DNA of 43,314 bases, taken from positions 1 through 43,314 of IMG/VR virus record IMGVR_UViG_3300038428_000573. One strand, 5' to 3'. The DNA is from a virus. Below, one piece after another: positions 9,602-18,300 of this stretch. Under the pieces are notes generated by a model. The model was not told the DNA's origin. It saw only the letters and a program-made list of their open reading frames with translations, and made no database searches. Within the stretch, counting starts at the first letter, position 1. Each line of letters starts with the position of its first letter. The position numbers and the translations under genes are program-made.

Positions 9602-11815
9602 TTAATTAGCCTGTACAGCTAGCAGTCTCGGGAAGGTCACATCGGCATAGTAGAACCCGGTCACCCCCGTTGCTGTATCCGTGGCCCTGCCTATCGAGAC
9701 GATCATGAACCCACCTGCCACGCATCCGCTCATGCGCGTCGAATCAAGCTGAATTGAGGTCGTGTAGAACCCGTGCGCAACGGCGCTCCCGCCGAGAGTG
9801 ACCGTGGTAAGCGCGAGATATCCGGTCAGTGCGTGGTCATCAGAAACCGTGCCGTTCACTGCGCCTGGACAGGAGATCGCCACTTCAGGAATGACGGTGT
9901 GCCCGCTGGTAGTGTCACTGGCAACCTCGAATCCAACACCGACATATGGCAATGTGCTCGTGTCCCAATCTGCCGGGATACTCACCATGAACTGCGCGAA
10001 CGTTCCCGCCGTGTCTGAGATTGATACGAACCCGCCGAGATTATTGGTGCCCGCGCGACAGGTCACCGTGCCGCCCGATCCGATAGACCACCCTGCTCCA
10101 GCCGTTGCGTTGTTGCAGTTCGCCGCCGGGATCATGTAGCGTTCAGGGAAGTCGATGAATGTCGGTGCTCCCGTGCCGCCCGATAGTGCAAGTTGCTTCG
10201 CTGTTCCCGCCGCGCCAACCTGAGGGGCAGCCGCACTGCCGCCGCCCGCAACCAAACCACCCTGCGTGCCGTTGATGATGCTGGCAAGCGGAACTCCTGT
10301 GAAATTGGCCCCGCCAAGTGCGGGGGTATTAGTGAGCGTAGGTGCCTGCGCGGCTGAACCGGTTCCATGGCTCACAAGGACCTCATCGGTAGCCGCCGTA
10401 TTGCCGGAAACAAACAGTGTAGTTGCTGCTGCGCTTTGATAGGGAAGCGAACCCACCGCACCGCCGGCCACATTAGTTGCGGTCGTGGCCGAGGCGACCG
10501 TCGTGACAAACTGCAGCAGGTGGCAGACTGTCGGAGACCCCGCCGGAAGCGTCGGGCAGGTTGTCGCGCCGGTGTCGATAAGAGCCTGATTGGCCAGCCC
10601 GTTCGTACTCGGAAGAACGTAGAGGATTGACGCTCCCGCCGCGTCCGCAGCTCCGATACCGACTGCGCCGCTCGATATCCCGTTGAAAACCGCGCTGCCG
10701 CTGTCGGTCGGCGAAGCACCGCCGGTGTGCAGGCTGTTGACAGTCTGGTTCCCGCTGGAGTCCACGGTGCAATTCGCGCTTGGTGTCTGGATTGTGGTTG
10801 TCCCGCCGCCCGTGACGCATTCCGTGTTTGTGAGCGACCCGGAGCCTACTACGGTGACGGTGCCCCCGCCGCTTTGCGCGATGCGATGTTGAACGCCGCT
10901 GGTATCGATGTAGTTAACAACTTCCGTATCGCTCGGGTTGGCGATTCCCTGTATTGGATTCGAGTTTGCGTCCGGGAGCGTGAAGGTTCGCGCGGCTGTA
11001 GGGGTCCCAAGAAACTGATAGGCATTCGAGCCGAACGAGCCCCCGCCGTATAGGTAGAGATAGCGGAATGGAGTGGAGGAACCGCCAAGGTCAACCGCAG
11101 AAGCAGCAGCAGCCTGGAATGCCGAGGTATTAGACTGACACGCGGTGCCCGCGTTACTTAGGTCACCGCAGGCCGGTTGAGATTGATGCGGAACGCCGGA
11201 AGTATCGATATACGAAATCCAGTTATGGGTGGCTTCCGTAATTGATTCGATACCGCCGATAGTACTGGCTGTAGGCAATGGAAGGTCCGCGCCAACGAGC
11301 GCCCTGAATCCAGGAGCACCGGCAGAGCCGTTCGGGGCGGCAAACACCTGATTAGCGTTCTGAGACGTGAGCGTGATCGCGTCCACATAGGGCGCTCCTG
11401 ACGTTCCCGAGCCGGTCTGCGTGGTCGTGAACATCGCCGGGTAAGTGGTTTGCAGGTACAGCCCCGTCCCGGTAAGCGCCGCCTGCGTTCCGAACTGGTA
11501 GGAGGCGAAAATGCTCCCCGAACCGGATATCCCCGTCCACACGCCGTACCCGCTGAGCACGTGCTGGCACGAAGTCATTGCGCCGGTGTTCAGGTTTACA
11601 TAGAAAGGCGAGGGAATGATGCAGGTGGCCCCGATTGACGGCTGCCCCTCCTGTACGGGATTGGCTGCCGACACTACCGGGATTGCATTCTGAGCACAGA
11701 GAGATGCGCTAACAATCGCTGCTGACAACCACAATCGCAGACAATGCAGTTTGTCAGGGCGCGTGAAATTTCCGGGAAGAAGGTAAAGCTGCATGATCGT
11801 AATTCGAGCTCTCAT
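9602..11815 (-). CDS. Tail fibre / receptor-binding-type protein with signal-like N terminus
   Basis: This is a 737-residue Gly/Ser/Thr/Ala-rich fibre-like protein. A hydrophobic segment near residues 28-42 (LWLSAAIVSASLCAQ) looks like a signal peptide with an Ala-Gln junction. The preceding 20 or so residues may be a mis-chosen start, since an in-frame ATG at 11794 would shorten it. Short degenerate repeats occur in the shaft (ISYIDTSGVPHQSQ and NYIDTSGVQHRIAQ). The last 150 or so residues form a distinct, less repetitive C-terminal domain containing ERYMIPAANCNN and SMSGC-like Cys positions, as expected for a receptor-binding tip. It starts directly after the TAG stop of the spike gene. Function is inferred from composition and neighbourhood. 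Confidence 0.65.
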   Translation of the reverse strand: MRARITIMQLYLLPGNFTRPDKLHCLRLWLSAAIVSASLCAQNAIPVVSAANPVQEGQPSIGATCIIPSPFYVNLNTGAMTSCQHVLSGYGVWTGISGSGSIFASYQFGTQAALTGTGLYLQTTYPAMFTTTQTGSGTSGAPYVDAITLTSQNANQVFAAPNGSAGAPGFRALVGADLPLPTASTIGGIESITEATHNWISYIDTSGVPHQSQPACGDLSNAGTACQSNTSAFQAAAASAVDLGGSSTPFRYLYLYGGGSFGSNAYQFLGTPTAARTFTLPDANSNPIQGIANPSDTEVVNYIDTSGVQHRIAQSGGGTVTVVGSGSLTNTECVTGGGTTTIQTPSANCTVDSSGNQTVNSLHTGGASPTDSGSAVFNGISSGAVGIGAADAAGASILYVLPSTNGLANQALIDTGATTCPTLPAGSPTVCHLLQFVTTVASATTATNVAGGAVGSLPYQSAAATTLFVSGNTAATDEVLVSHGTGSAAQAPTLTNTPALGGANFTGVPLASIINGTQGGLVAGGGSAAAPQVGAAGTAKQLALSGGTGAPTFIDFPERYMIPAANCNNATAGAGWSIGSGGTVTCRAGTNNLGGFVSISDTAGTFAQFMVSIPADWDTSTLPYVGVGFEVASDTTSGHTVIPEVAISCPGAVNGTVSDDHALTGYLALTTVTLGGSAVAHGFYTTSIQLDSTRMSGCVAGGFMIVSIGRATDTATGVTGFYYADVTFPRLLAVQAN

Positions 11816-14068
11816 CTAATTCGGGTATCCAAAGCAATGGAAATCAATCTTATCTCCGCTTGCTCCACCGGTCCCGATTGTGAACGTAACCGCCGTCGTG
11901 CTCACCGCAACCTGAACGGGAGCCGGATTGTTCTCATCGCTTGCCGTACATGCCGGAGCATTCGACGTATAGGGCGTATTGAAAGTATAGGTGCAGGTGG
12001 TCCCGCTGATGCCGCACTTCCCTGATGCGTCGGCGTTTGCCCCATCCTCCTGAATATGAGAACCAACCGCTCCAAATTGAAGGTTTGTTCCGATAGTCGT
12101 CAGACCAGTCGATTGCAGGGAAGAGGCAACCATATTCGGAGCCGAACACCACACCTGCGTGAGGGTTCTGGGATTGCTTCCGGCGGTTGCCGTATACCAG
12201 CAAAGCGAACCCAGACCCATGGAAAGAATACCGCCGCCCTGCGTTGGATCAATGAGGTTCGCCTGGGTGCTTGAAATGCGCTTAAGATTATTTCCGATTT
12301 CCCAAATATTCCCGGTCCAGTGGTAGCCGATCTCGGTCGGAGTGGTGTAACCCAGATTTTGCATTTTCAGCCGCTGAAGACTTCCGTTGAACAGGATCGT
12401 TTCTTCGTCAACTCCCGCATGATCGCTGGCATCCCATGATTTACCAAAACCGTCCGTATCGCTGCACGCTGCCGCATAGGTCCCCAGTGAGTTATTTCCA
12501 AAGGAACTGCCAAATCCTGCGTACAACTCACCGTTTGAGCCGTTGCAGTTGATCCCGTATCCGGTTGCAGAGCCCTCGTTGTCCACGCCATGGAACGAAA
12601 TCTGGTCGCTGCCTGACAACTGCACATTGTCACTGTTGCTGTAGGACAGGCCTCCTCCGAAGAAGCTGGTCCAGCGAACCTGCACGCTGGTGGTAGCCTG
12701 CGTTTTCAGCGCCACGTTGTTCCAAGTCGAGTATGTGTTGAAGAAATTGGTTTGGGTGACTCCCCATGCGGCGTTTTCATTGTGCAGAAAAATCCCCGTT
12801 CCGAAGCCCATAGGAACGCCTCCGGGATTATCTCCGGCTCGCAGGTTCGTGAAATTGTTCAGATAAGCTCCGACGCCGTTTCCTGACGGGTCCTGATCCT
12901 CCAGCACTACGGCATTGCCTGTGCCCAGTCCTCCTGAAGCCCCGGAGTGTGTGATGTACAGATCGTTATAATGTCCGTACCAGGATTGTGCTTCAAGACC
13001 ATTGCAGCTTCCCGCGCTTCCCGTTACGTCAATGTGCAGATTGGAGACCTCGGGATGCCAGACTGCGTTATTCGGTATACTGCTTGAAATGAACACGACT
13101 CGCCCGGTTGTGCACGAAGAACTTATTTCAGCGCTTCCCCCAGGTGCTCCGACCAGTGCGGAATAGTTTCCGCCCAACTGAACCACCGGATTTATCGTGC
13201 TGGATAGTTGGGCGCTCTGAACATTCAGCGTGATGCCAGCAGGAATAACAACGGTTGAGCCAATGGTACATGTCTGCGAACTTCCCGTAAACGATATCAC
13301 TCCACCTCTGCCACTGCCTGATTGAATGTAAGTGATCGCGGCATTGATTGCCGGAGCCACATCACCACCTGTAGCGGGACATGATATCGTTACCGAATTT
13401 CCTCCGCTGCTTCCTCCTCCGCCAGCGATTATGTCTCCCAGAGTGAAGGGTACGGGAACCCCGGTTCCTGAAATCTGAACATCTACATGCGCCCCGCACA
13501 GCGCGTAGAAGAATGAGTAGCCGTTGCCACTGGCTGTGCTTCCGGCAGTCAGAGTGAACGGGTTCGTTTGTGGGTTTCCAAGACTGTCCGAATAGATCGT
13601 TGCCAGCGTGCCGGTCATCACACTCTTCAAAACAATGGTTCCCGAAGCAGTTGCGGTCCCGTTGCTCAAAACACCGCTGACCGATGGGTTGAGGAACCCG
13701 CTGCCCGATGCATTGATGGCGATCGGCGTACCCGGAGCTACCGTGTTGGTTCCCGTCAGTGTCAGGGTTCCGATGGCTCCGCTGCCCGCGGATAACGGAA
13801 CACCCAGGAACGCGACCGTGGCTGTGGAACCCTGGGCACCGGTGAATGACCCTCCGCTCACGTATGTCGCTGAAGCGATGCTCTGTGATCCGCTGGTGAA
13901 AACCGTAATCGTGGCGTTGGGGTAGGACGCCTGGACCGGCGTTGTCGGAGAGGACTGATACCCGAGAACCGCAATGGTCTGGTTACCCTGCTCAGCCCAG
14001 TTCCACACCCGGCAGTAGGACTGAGCATAAGCGGCCGCTGCTATAAGAAAACCAATTAACAATCTCAT
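11816..14068 (-). CDS. Tailspike-like beta-helix protein with signal peptide
   Basis: With the ATG at 14068 the product has 750 residues and opens MRLLIGFLIAAAAYAQ, a textbook short Sec signal peptide. Residues about 25-225 hold Ig-like, Thr/Ser/Gly-rich modules. From about 235 to 560 the sequence has the look of a pectate-lyase-type right-handed beta-helix (GDVAPAINAAITYIQSG, then many short N/G-rich strands). A C-terminal domain with paired Cys (GKCGISGTTC) ends it. Phage tailspikes with this fold cut host polysaccharide. The stop TGA of the previous gene overlaps this ATG as TGATG, and GAGGG lies four bases upstream. An ATG one codon earlier (14071) is the alternative start. The gene ends in TAG. 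Confidence 0.7.
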   Translation of the reverse strand: MRLLIGFLIAAAAYAQSYCRVWNWAEQGNQTIAVLGYQSSPTTPVQASYPNATITVFTSGSQSIASATYVSGGSFTGAQGSTATVAFLGVPLSAGSGAIGTLTLTGTNTVAPGTPIAINASGSGFLNPSVSGVLSNGTATASGTIVLKSVMTGTLATIYSDSLGNPQTNPFTLTAGSTASGNGYSFFYALCGAHVDVQISGTGVPVPFTLGDIIAGGGGSSGGNSVTISCPATGGDVAPAINAAITYIQSGSGRGGVISFTGSSQTCTIGSTVVIPAGITLNVQSAQLSSTINPVVQLGGNYSALVGAPGGSAEISSSCTTGRVVFISSSIPNNAVWHPEVSNLHIDVTGSAGSCNGLEAQSWYGHYNDLYITHSGASGGLGTGNAVVLEDQDPSGNGVGAYLNNFTNLRAGDNPGGVPMGFGTGIFLHNENAAWGVTQTNFFNTYSTWNNVALKTQATTSVQVRWTSFFGGGLSYSNSDNVQLSGSDQISFHGVDNEGSATGYGINCNGSNGELYAGFGSSFGNNSLGTYAAACSDTDGFGKSWDASDHAGVDEETILFNGSLQRLKMQNLGYTTPTEIGYHWTGNIWEIGNNLKRISSTQANLIDPTQGGGILSMGLGSLCWYTATAGSNPRTLTQVWCSAPNMVASSLQSTGLTTIGTNLQFGAVGSHIQEDGANADASGKCGISGTTCTYTFNTPYTSNAPACTASDENNPAPVQVAVSTTAVTFTIGTGGASGDKIDFHCFGYPN

Positions 14069-15387
14069 CATGCCCTCATAAACCAACTCGTTCCATAATA
14101 CTGTGCAAGACCGCCGTTCGCCACGCCCGGCGGGTTGATCTTCGCGTTTGCATTGCTTAGCGCGTGATGGTGCGCGCTCCCGGGGCCTGTCGTTCCGTTC
14201 ACGCTGGTTACCACCGTCGTGGCCCCGGCGACGGTGGTGATATTTGCGGTTGTATCTCCCACACTGTGCGCATGCGAGCTTTCATCGTCCGTAACCGCCG
14301 CGGCGTCCCATTTCGGTGCTGTCGCTGGAGATAGCGCCGCCGTTCCGCCAGTCATCAGCAGGGCTGGCTCGGGTGGGGTTCCAACCGGATTGTTCAGGTT
14401 TTGAGTAGGTATACTCGCGGTGCCAATGGGTGACGTTACGCACGTATAAGTTCCCCCATCGCACGGATACCAGACGCCGCCTTGGGGGGCGGATCCTCCC
14501 GTCATGACCCGTTGCTGGGAACTCTCGCCGTTCAGAATGAACGTTGAGCCGTTCCATATCCAGTTGTGTTCGTAGGTGGAATCAAAGGCCGGCGGCCCTG
14601 CTCCTACGCCGGAAAGTGCTGCCGCAAATGAAACGACTGCCGAAAATGTGCCTATGTAGATGCCGGAGTCGTAAGACCACACGGTCCCAAGCCAACGGAG
14701 GGTAAGTGACTGCCCGGTTATTCTGAACAGGAAACCAGTATCGAGCGTACCCAAATCCGTTGGAATGTTGCCGATTACATCACGGTAGAGTCCGGTAACG
14801 AAAACCCACTTATTTACGCCGCTGATCTGCTGGACAACATAGAGACTTTGACGGTCAGTCAGGGTTGAGTTTGTCTCCCAGAAAAACGTCGTTCCAAAGT
14901 GCGGTCCGGCCGGGTAGTTGGCGGCGGCATACTGAGGCAGAGATACGCGGTTGGCATGGGTGTCTTCAATCACCGTGACTGCGGACACCGGCGTCCACGC
15001 CGGAGGTGCTGAAGGATTCCCTATCGGACGTGCATACACGTACAGCACGCCATTCACCACCACAGCGGTGTTGACCTGATTGTAAACCCCGGCGATGGGA
15101 AGCGCCGTCAGCGTAGGCAGACCCGCGATCTGCGGCTGCGCCGCCTGCCCCAGAAGCCCGGTGATACTGAAAGGGACCTCGCCGCCAGGTTGAAACTCCG
15201 CACGCACGGCCGTGGCGATCTCCAGCAGGTCTTCTTTGCCAAACTTTGTTGCTGCTGTCGCCTGGGCTGCTTCTGCCCTGCTCTGCGCATCAAAAGCGAA
15301 ATCGGCAACTTTGCGGAGATCACGCTGTATCGGAAGAGGAATATTCGGGTTAATTCCTACCGGAGGAGGACCGGCTCTGCGTGCCAT
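14068..15387 (-). CDS. Tail fibre protein with collar-type domain (439 aa)
   Basis: The start is placed at the ATG at 15387, which overlaps the stop of the 1517-aa gene as TGATG; the frame extends further upstream, but only inside that gene. The N terminus (MARRAGPPPVGINPNIPLP) is followed by a helical segment (RDLRKVADFAFDAQSRAEAAQ) typical of fibre attachment regions. Near residues 330-439 there is a tail-collar-like module: GGVWYPCDGG, a His-containing loop SSHAHSV and SAHHHALSN, ending in a Pro/Gly-rich tip. His pairs of this kind bind metal in some phage fibres. It has no signal peptide, unlike the four fibre genes after it. It is probably the fibre that joins the tail to the spikes; that is inference. 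Confidence 0.7.
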   Translation of the reverse strand: MARRAGPPPVGINPNIPLPIQRDLRKVADFAFDAQSRAEAAQATAATKFGKEDLLEIATAVRAEFQPGGEVPFSITGLLGQAAQPQIAGLPTLTALPIAGVYNQVNTAVVVNGVLYVYARPIGNPSAPPAWTPVSAVTVIEDTHANRVSLPQYAAANYPAGPHFGTTFFWETNSTLTDRQSLYVVQQISGVNKWVFVTGLYRDVIGNIPTDLGTLDTGFLFRITGQSLTLRWLGTVWSYDSGIYIGTFSAVVSFAAALSGVGAGPPAFDSTYEHNWIWNGSTFILNGESSQQRVMTGGSAPQGGVWYPCDGGTYTCVTSPIGTASIPTQNLNNPVGTPPEPALLMTGGTAALSPATAPKWDAAAVTDDESSHAHSVGDTTANITTVAGATTVVTSVNGTTGPGSAHHHALSNANAKINPPGVANGGLAQYYGTSWFMRA

Positions 15388-18300
15388 CAGATTTTCGCTC
15401 CCGATACTCCGGCACCACCGGATACGTCGCCGAATGGCTTTACCCTCTGATAGGGACCGGTCGAAGCCCACGGCTTCACCAGAAACTCGATATCCTTTTC
15501 GTAGAACTGCAATCCTGTGCCCGATCCGGTGAGCTGCCAGTACAGCCCTTTCAGCGGCGGCAGAGGGAAGTATTTCTTCACCGGTGATGCCGCGGTAGGA
15601 AGAGTGGCTAAAACCGTCAGATTTCCGTCGACTATCACGCTGACCACACCCCCGGCAGTGGCGCCGGCGAACGCCAGCCACATCTCTCGTGTATGCAGAT
15701 AGCCCTGCTGTCCCATCGCCGTAGGTTGGGTGATCCAGTAATTCGCCGGCTCTGGTTCGATCTCATAGACCCATTCTGTATTGGGCCAGTAACGCCAGGG
15801 GACGTTATCCAGCGGCTTGATATACATCAGATGAGCTTTGAACGGAGGCGTCCACGAATACGGAAGCGTCTCTTCACCGTTATGGTTGATCGTCAGGACG
15901 GGTCCTGCAATCCCGCCTTCGTAGAGGATCTGAATCTGCTTGTTCTGGCCGAACGTATCCGCATGTAAACGGAAGCCCTGCACGAACTTGTAATGTGGGG
16001 TTCCTCCATCCACCCAGTTCACGGCCAGTGCCCCACCGTACTCCGGCTCCATGTTGAACATCCAGGCGGTATCCGGCCAATAGCGCCAAACCACTGCGTC
16101 CTGAGGGACAATTCTCATCTCGTGGGCGTAAACGGGAGTGAAGTAGTACGGTAAAGCCTCCTCGCCGTTGTGCTGAATGGTGATGTTTACCGTCGGGCCG
16201 GCATTGCCATCAAACTGAACCTGAATGACCTTGGCGTTGTTGTAGGTGTCGGCATGCAGAAGAATCCCGTTGATCCACTTATACCCTTCCTGACCTCCGT
16301 TCACCCAGTTGACCGCCAGAGCTCCCCCGTATTCCGGCTCGGGGTTGAAAATCCACGCCTCATCATGCCAGTCCCGGCAAACCACATCGTCCTGCGGGAC
16401 GAGCCGGACTTCATGGGCGTAGATCGGAGCGAAGTAATACGGCAGTCTTTGCTCACCGTTATGCTGAACGGTGATTGCCGCAGTAGATACCTGATTGTCG
16501 TACTCGATTGTGAAGCTCTTGGCGATGTTGCCGGTGTCCATATGGATCACCACACCATTGATCCACTTATAACCGGGCTGTCCTCCGATTTGCCAGTCCC
16601 CCACGCGTGCGGTGGTGTTTTCGGGCAACGGAAGGTACGACGGTTGCCATTCGTAAAGCCAGATCGGACCCGTTCCGGAGATCAGCGTAGTGATGTTGCG
16701 ATGAATAATCAGGGTATCACTGGTTTGCGGGGGAGTTATCAGATCGAGAACCTTCTGTGTTCTCGACGAGGACAAAGCAACCGCCGGAGTCGGTCCCGAA
16801 ACCAGAAGGTCGTCCCAGAAAACCGCCAGCGTCGGAGCATTGGCATTGGCAGCGGTGCTGTAGTCCAGCAGCAGATCCCCCCATTGCTTGTTGGCGCGGC
16901 TGTCGCCGGCGTCTTGCGCAGGCGGTAGAACCGCCCAGGCGATAGCTCCTCCGGCGTCTGCGGTCGCTGTGGATGAAACCTGATACAGATTACCGTCGCT
17001 TCCGCCCGCCAGAAGCAGCGGATTAGGAACTCCTCTCTCCAGCAGAAAATTGGTCACATTCGGGCTGTAAGCGTCTTTTCTCCACCCTTTGGAGTCCAGC
17101 GAAAAAACCAGCGTTTCGTTGTAGTTGGAAAGCAAGGCATTGTTCAGATAAGAGCAATACACAAACGACTCGCTGTAGGCCACCCGAAGCGAAGTAGTCT
17201 CGGCATAATCGGGCGGATAAATTGTCTGGCCACCGATGCTTACCGGAACTCCGGGAATACCCTGCTGCCCGGACTGGCCGGAATGGGGGAATAACGGATA
17301 CAAATCCGGTGCAGTAATGTTCACCGCCTGCGCACCGAAATTGTACATGTAGATCCCGTCGGGACCCCACCAGAACAACATGAAGCGCTGCGCATCGAAG
17401 GCCCACGGGCCGGCGAGCCCGTCGATCCCTGCAAGTCGATAACTGGTGTATGGGTTAGCCTGTCCCGGAGTGGACTCGACCCGGTACAGCGAAGAAGACG
17501 TAAACACGTAGTTGCTGCCTTCGGCGTAGAATCCGTTTAGCAACGGCTCTGACGGCGTGGTGACCTCGATATAACCACTGTCGGAGGCCCCGTCGGGGTT
17601 GTCGTTGTTGCTGAAATACATCAGGCCGGGATTCAGAGGGTCCCCCACGGCACAGATGCGGTTGTTGGCCTCATCAAGCCATCCCGCATACAACGACTGA
17701 CCTTCGATTGTCGCTTCCGGGACCGAGAAGGAAATCGTTCCCGGAGTCCCCGGAACGGACTGCGCCAGCGTCAGCGTCGTGTCGCTTGTTGGCGGCTGGA
17801 ACAGACTGTATGTATTACCGCCAATGATGATTTCGGTGCCTCTCAGCCAGCGCGGATTGAACTCATCTCCCGATTCATAAACCACCGAAGTTCCGACCAC
17901 CAGAGCCATCCCGGAATGCGGGACATCGGTTACCGGCCATGGCTGATAAGATGTAACCTCCAGCGGATCGCCGATTTGTGCTGCTGCTTCGGTTACGGTG
18001 TCGGTGAATGTGTAGCCTAGGGCCACAGGCTGCGAGCCAACGTAATGCCAGTCCGGGTTTGAACCTCCTCTGCGCTCCCAGTCCACATAATCAACCTGTG
18101 CATCACTGCTGGCCGCAGCGGTCAAATTAATTCCCTGCCGGCGAAGTATTTCACCATTGCGCGTTTCGGGACTGACCGTCGAGTGAGCTCCGGTGGATGA
18201 GTTTCGATAACGATAGCGCCACTGAATCTCGGGATCCTGATTGCCGTAGATATTGAAATTACAGTCAGGCCCGTAACCTCCCCCAACCCAGCACCCCCCC

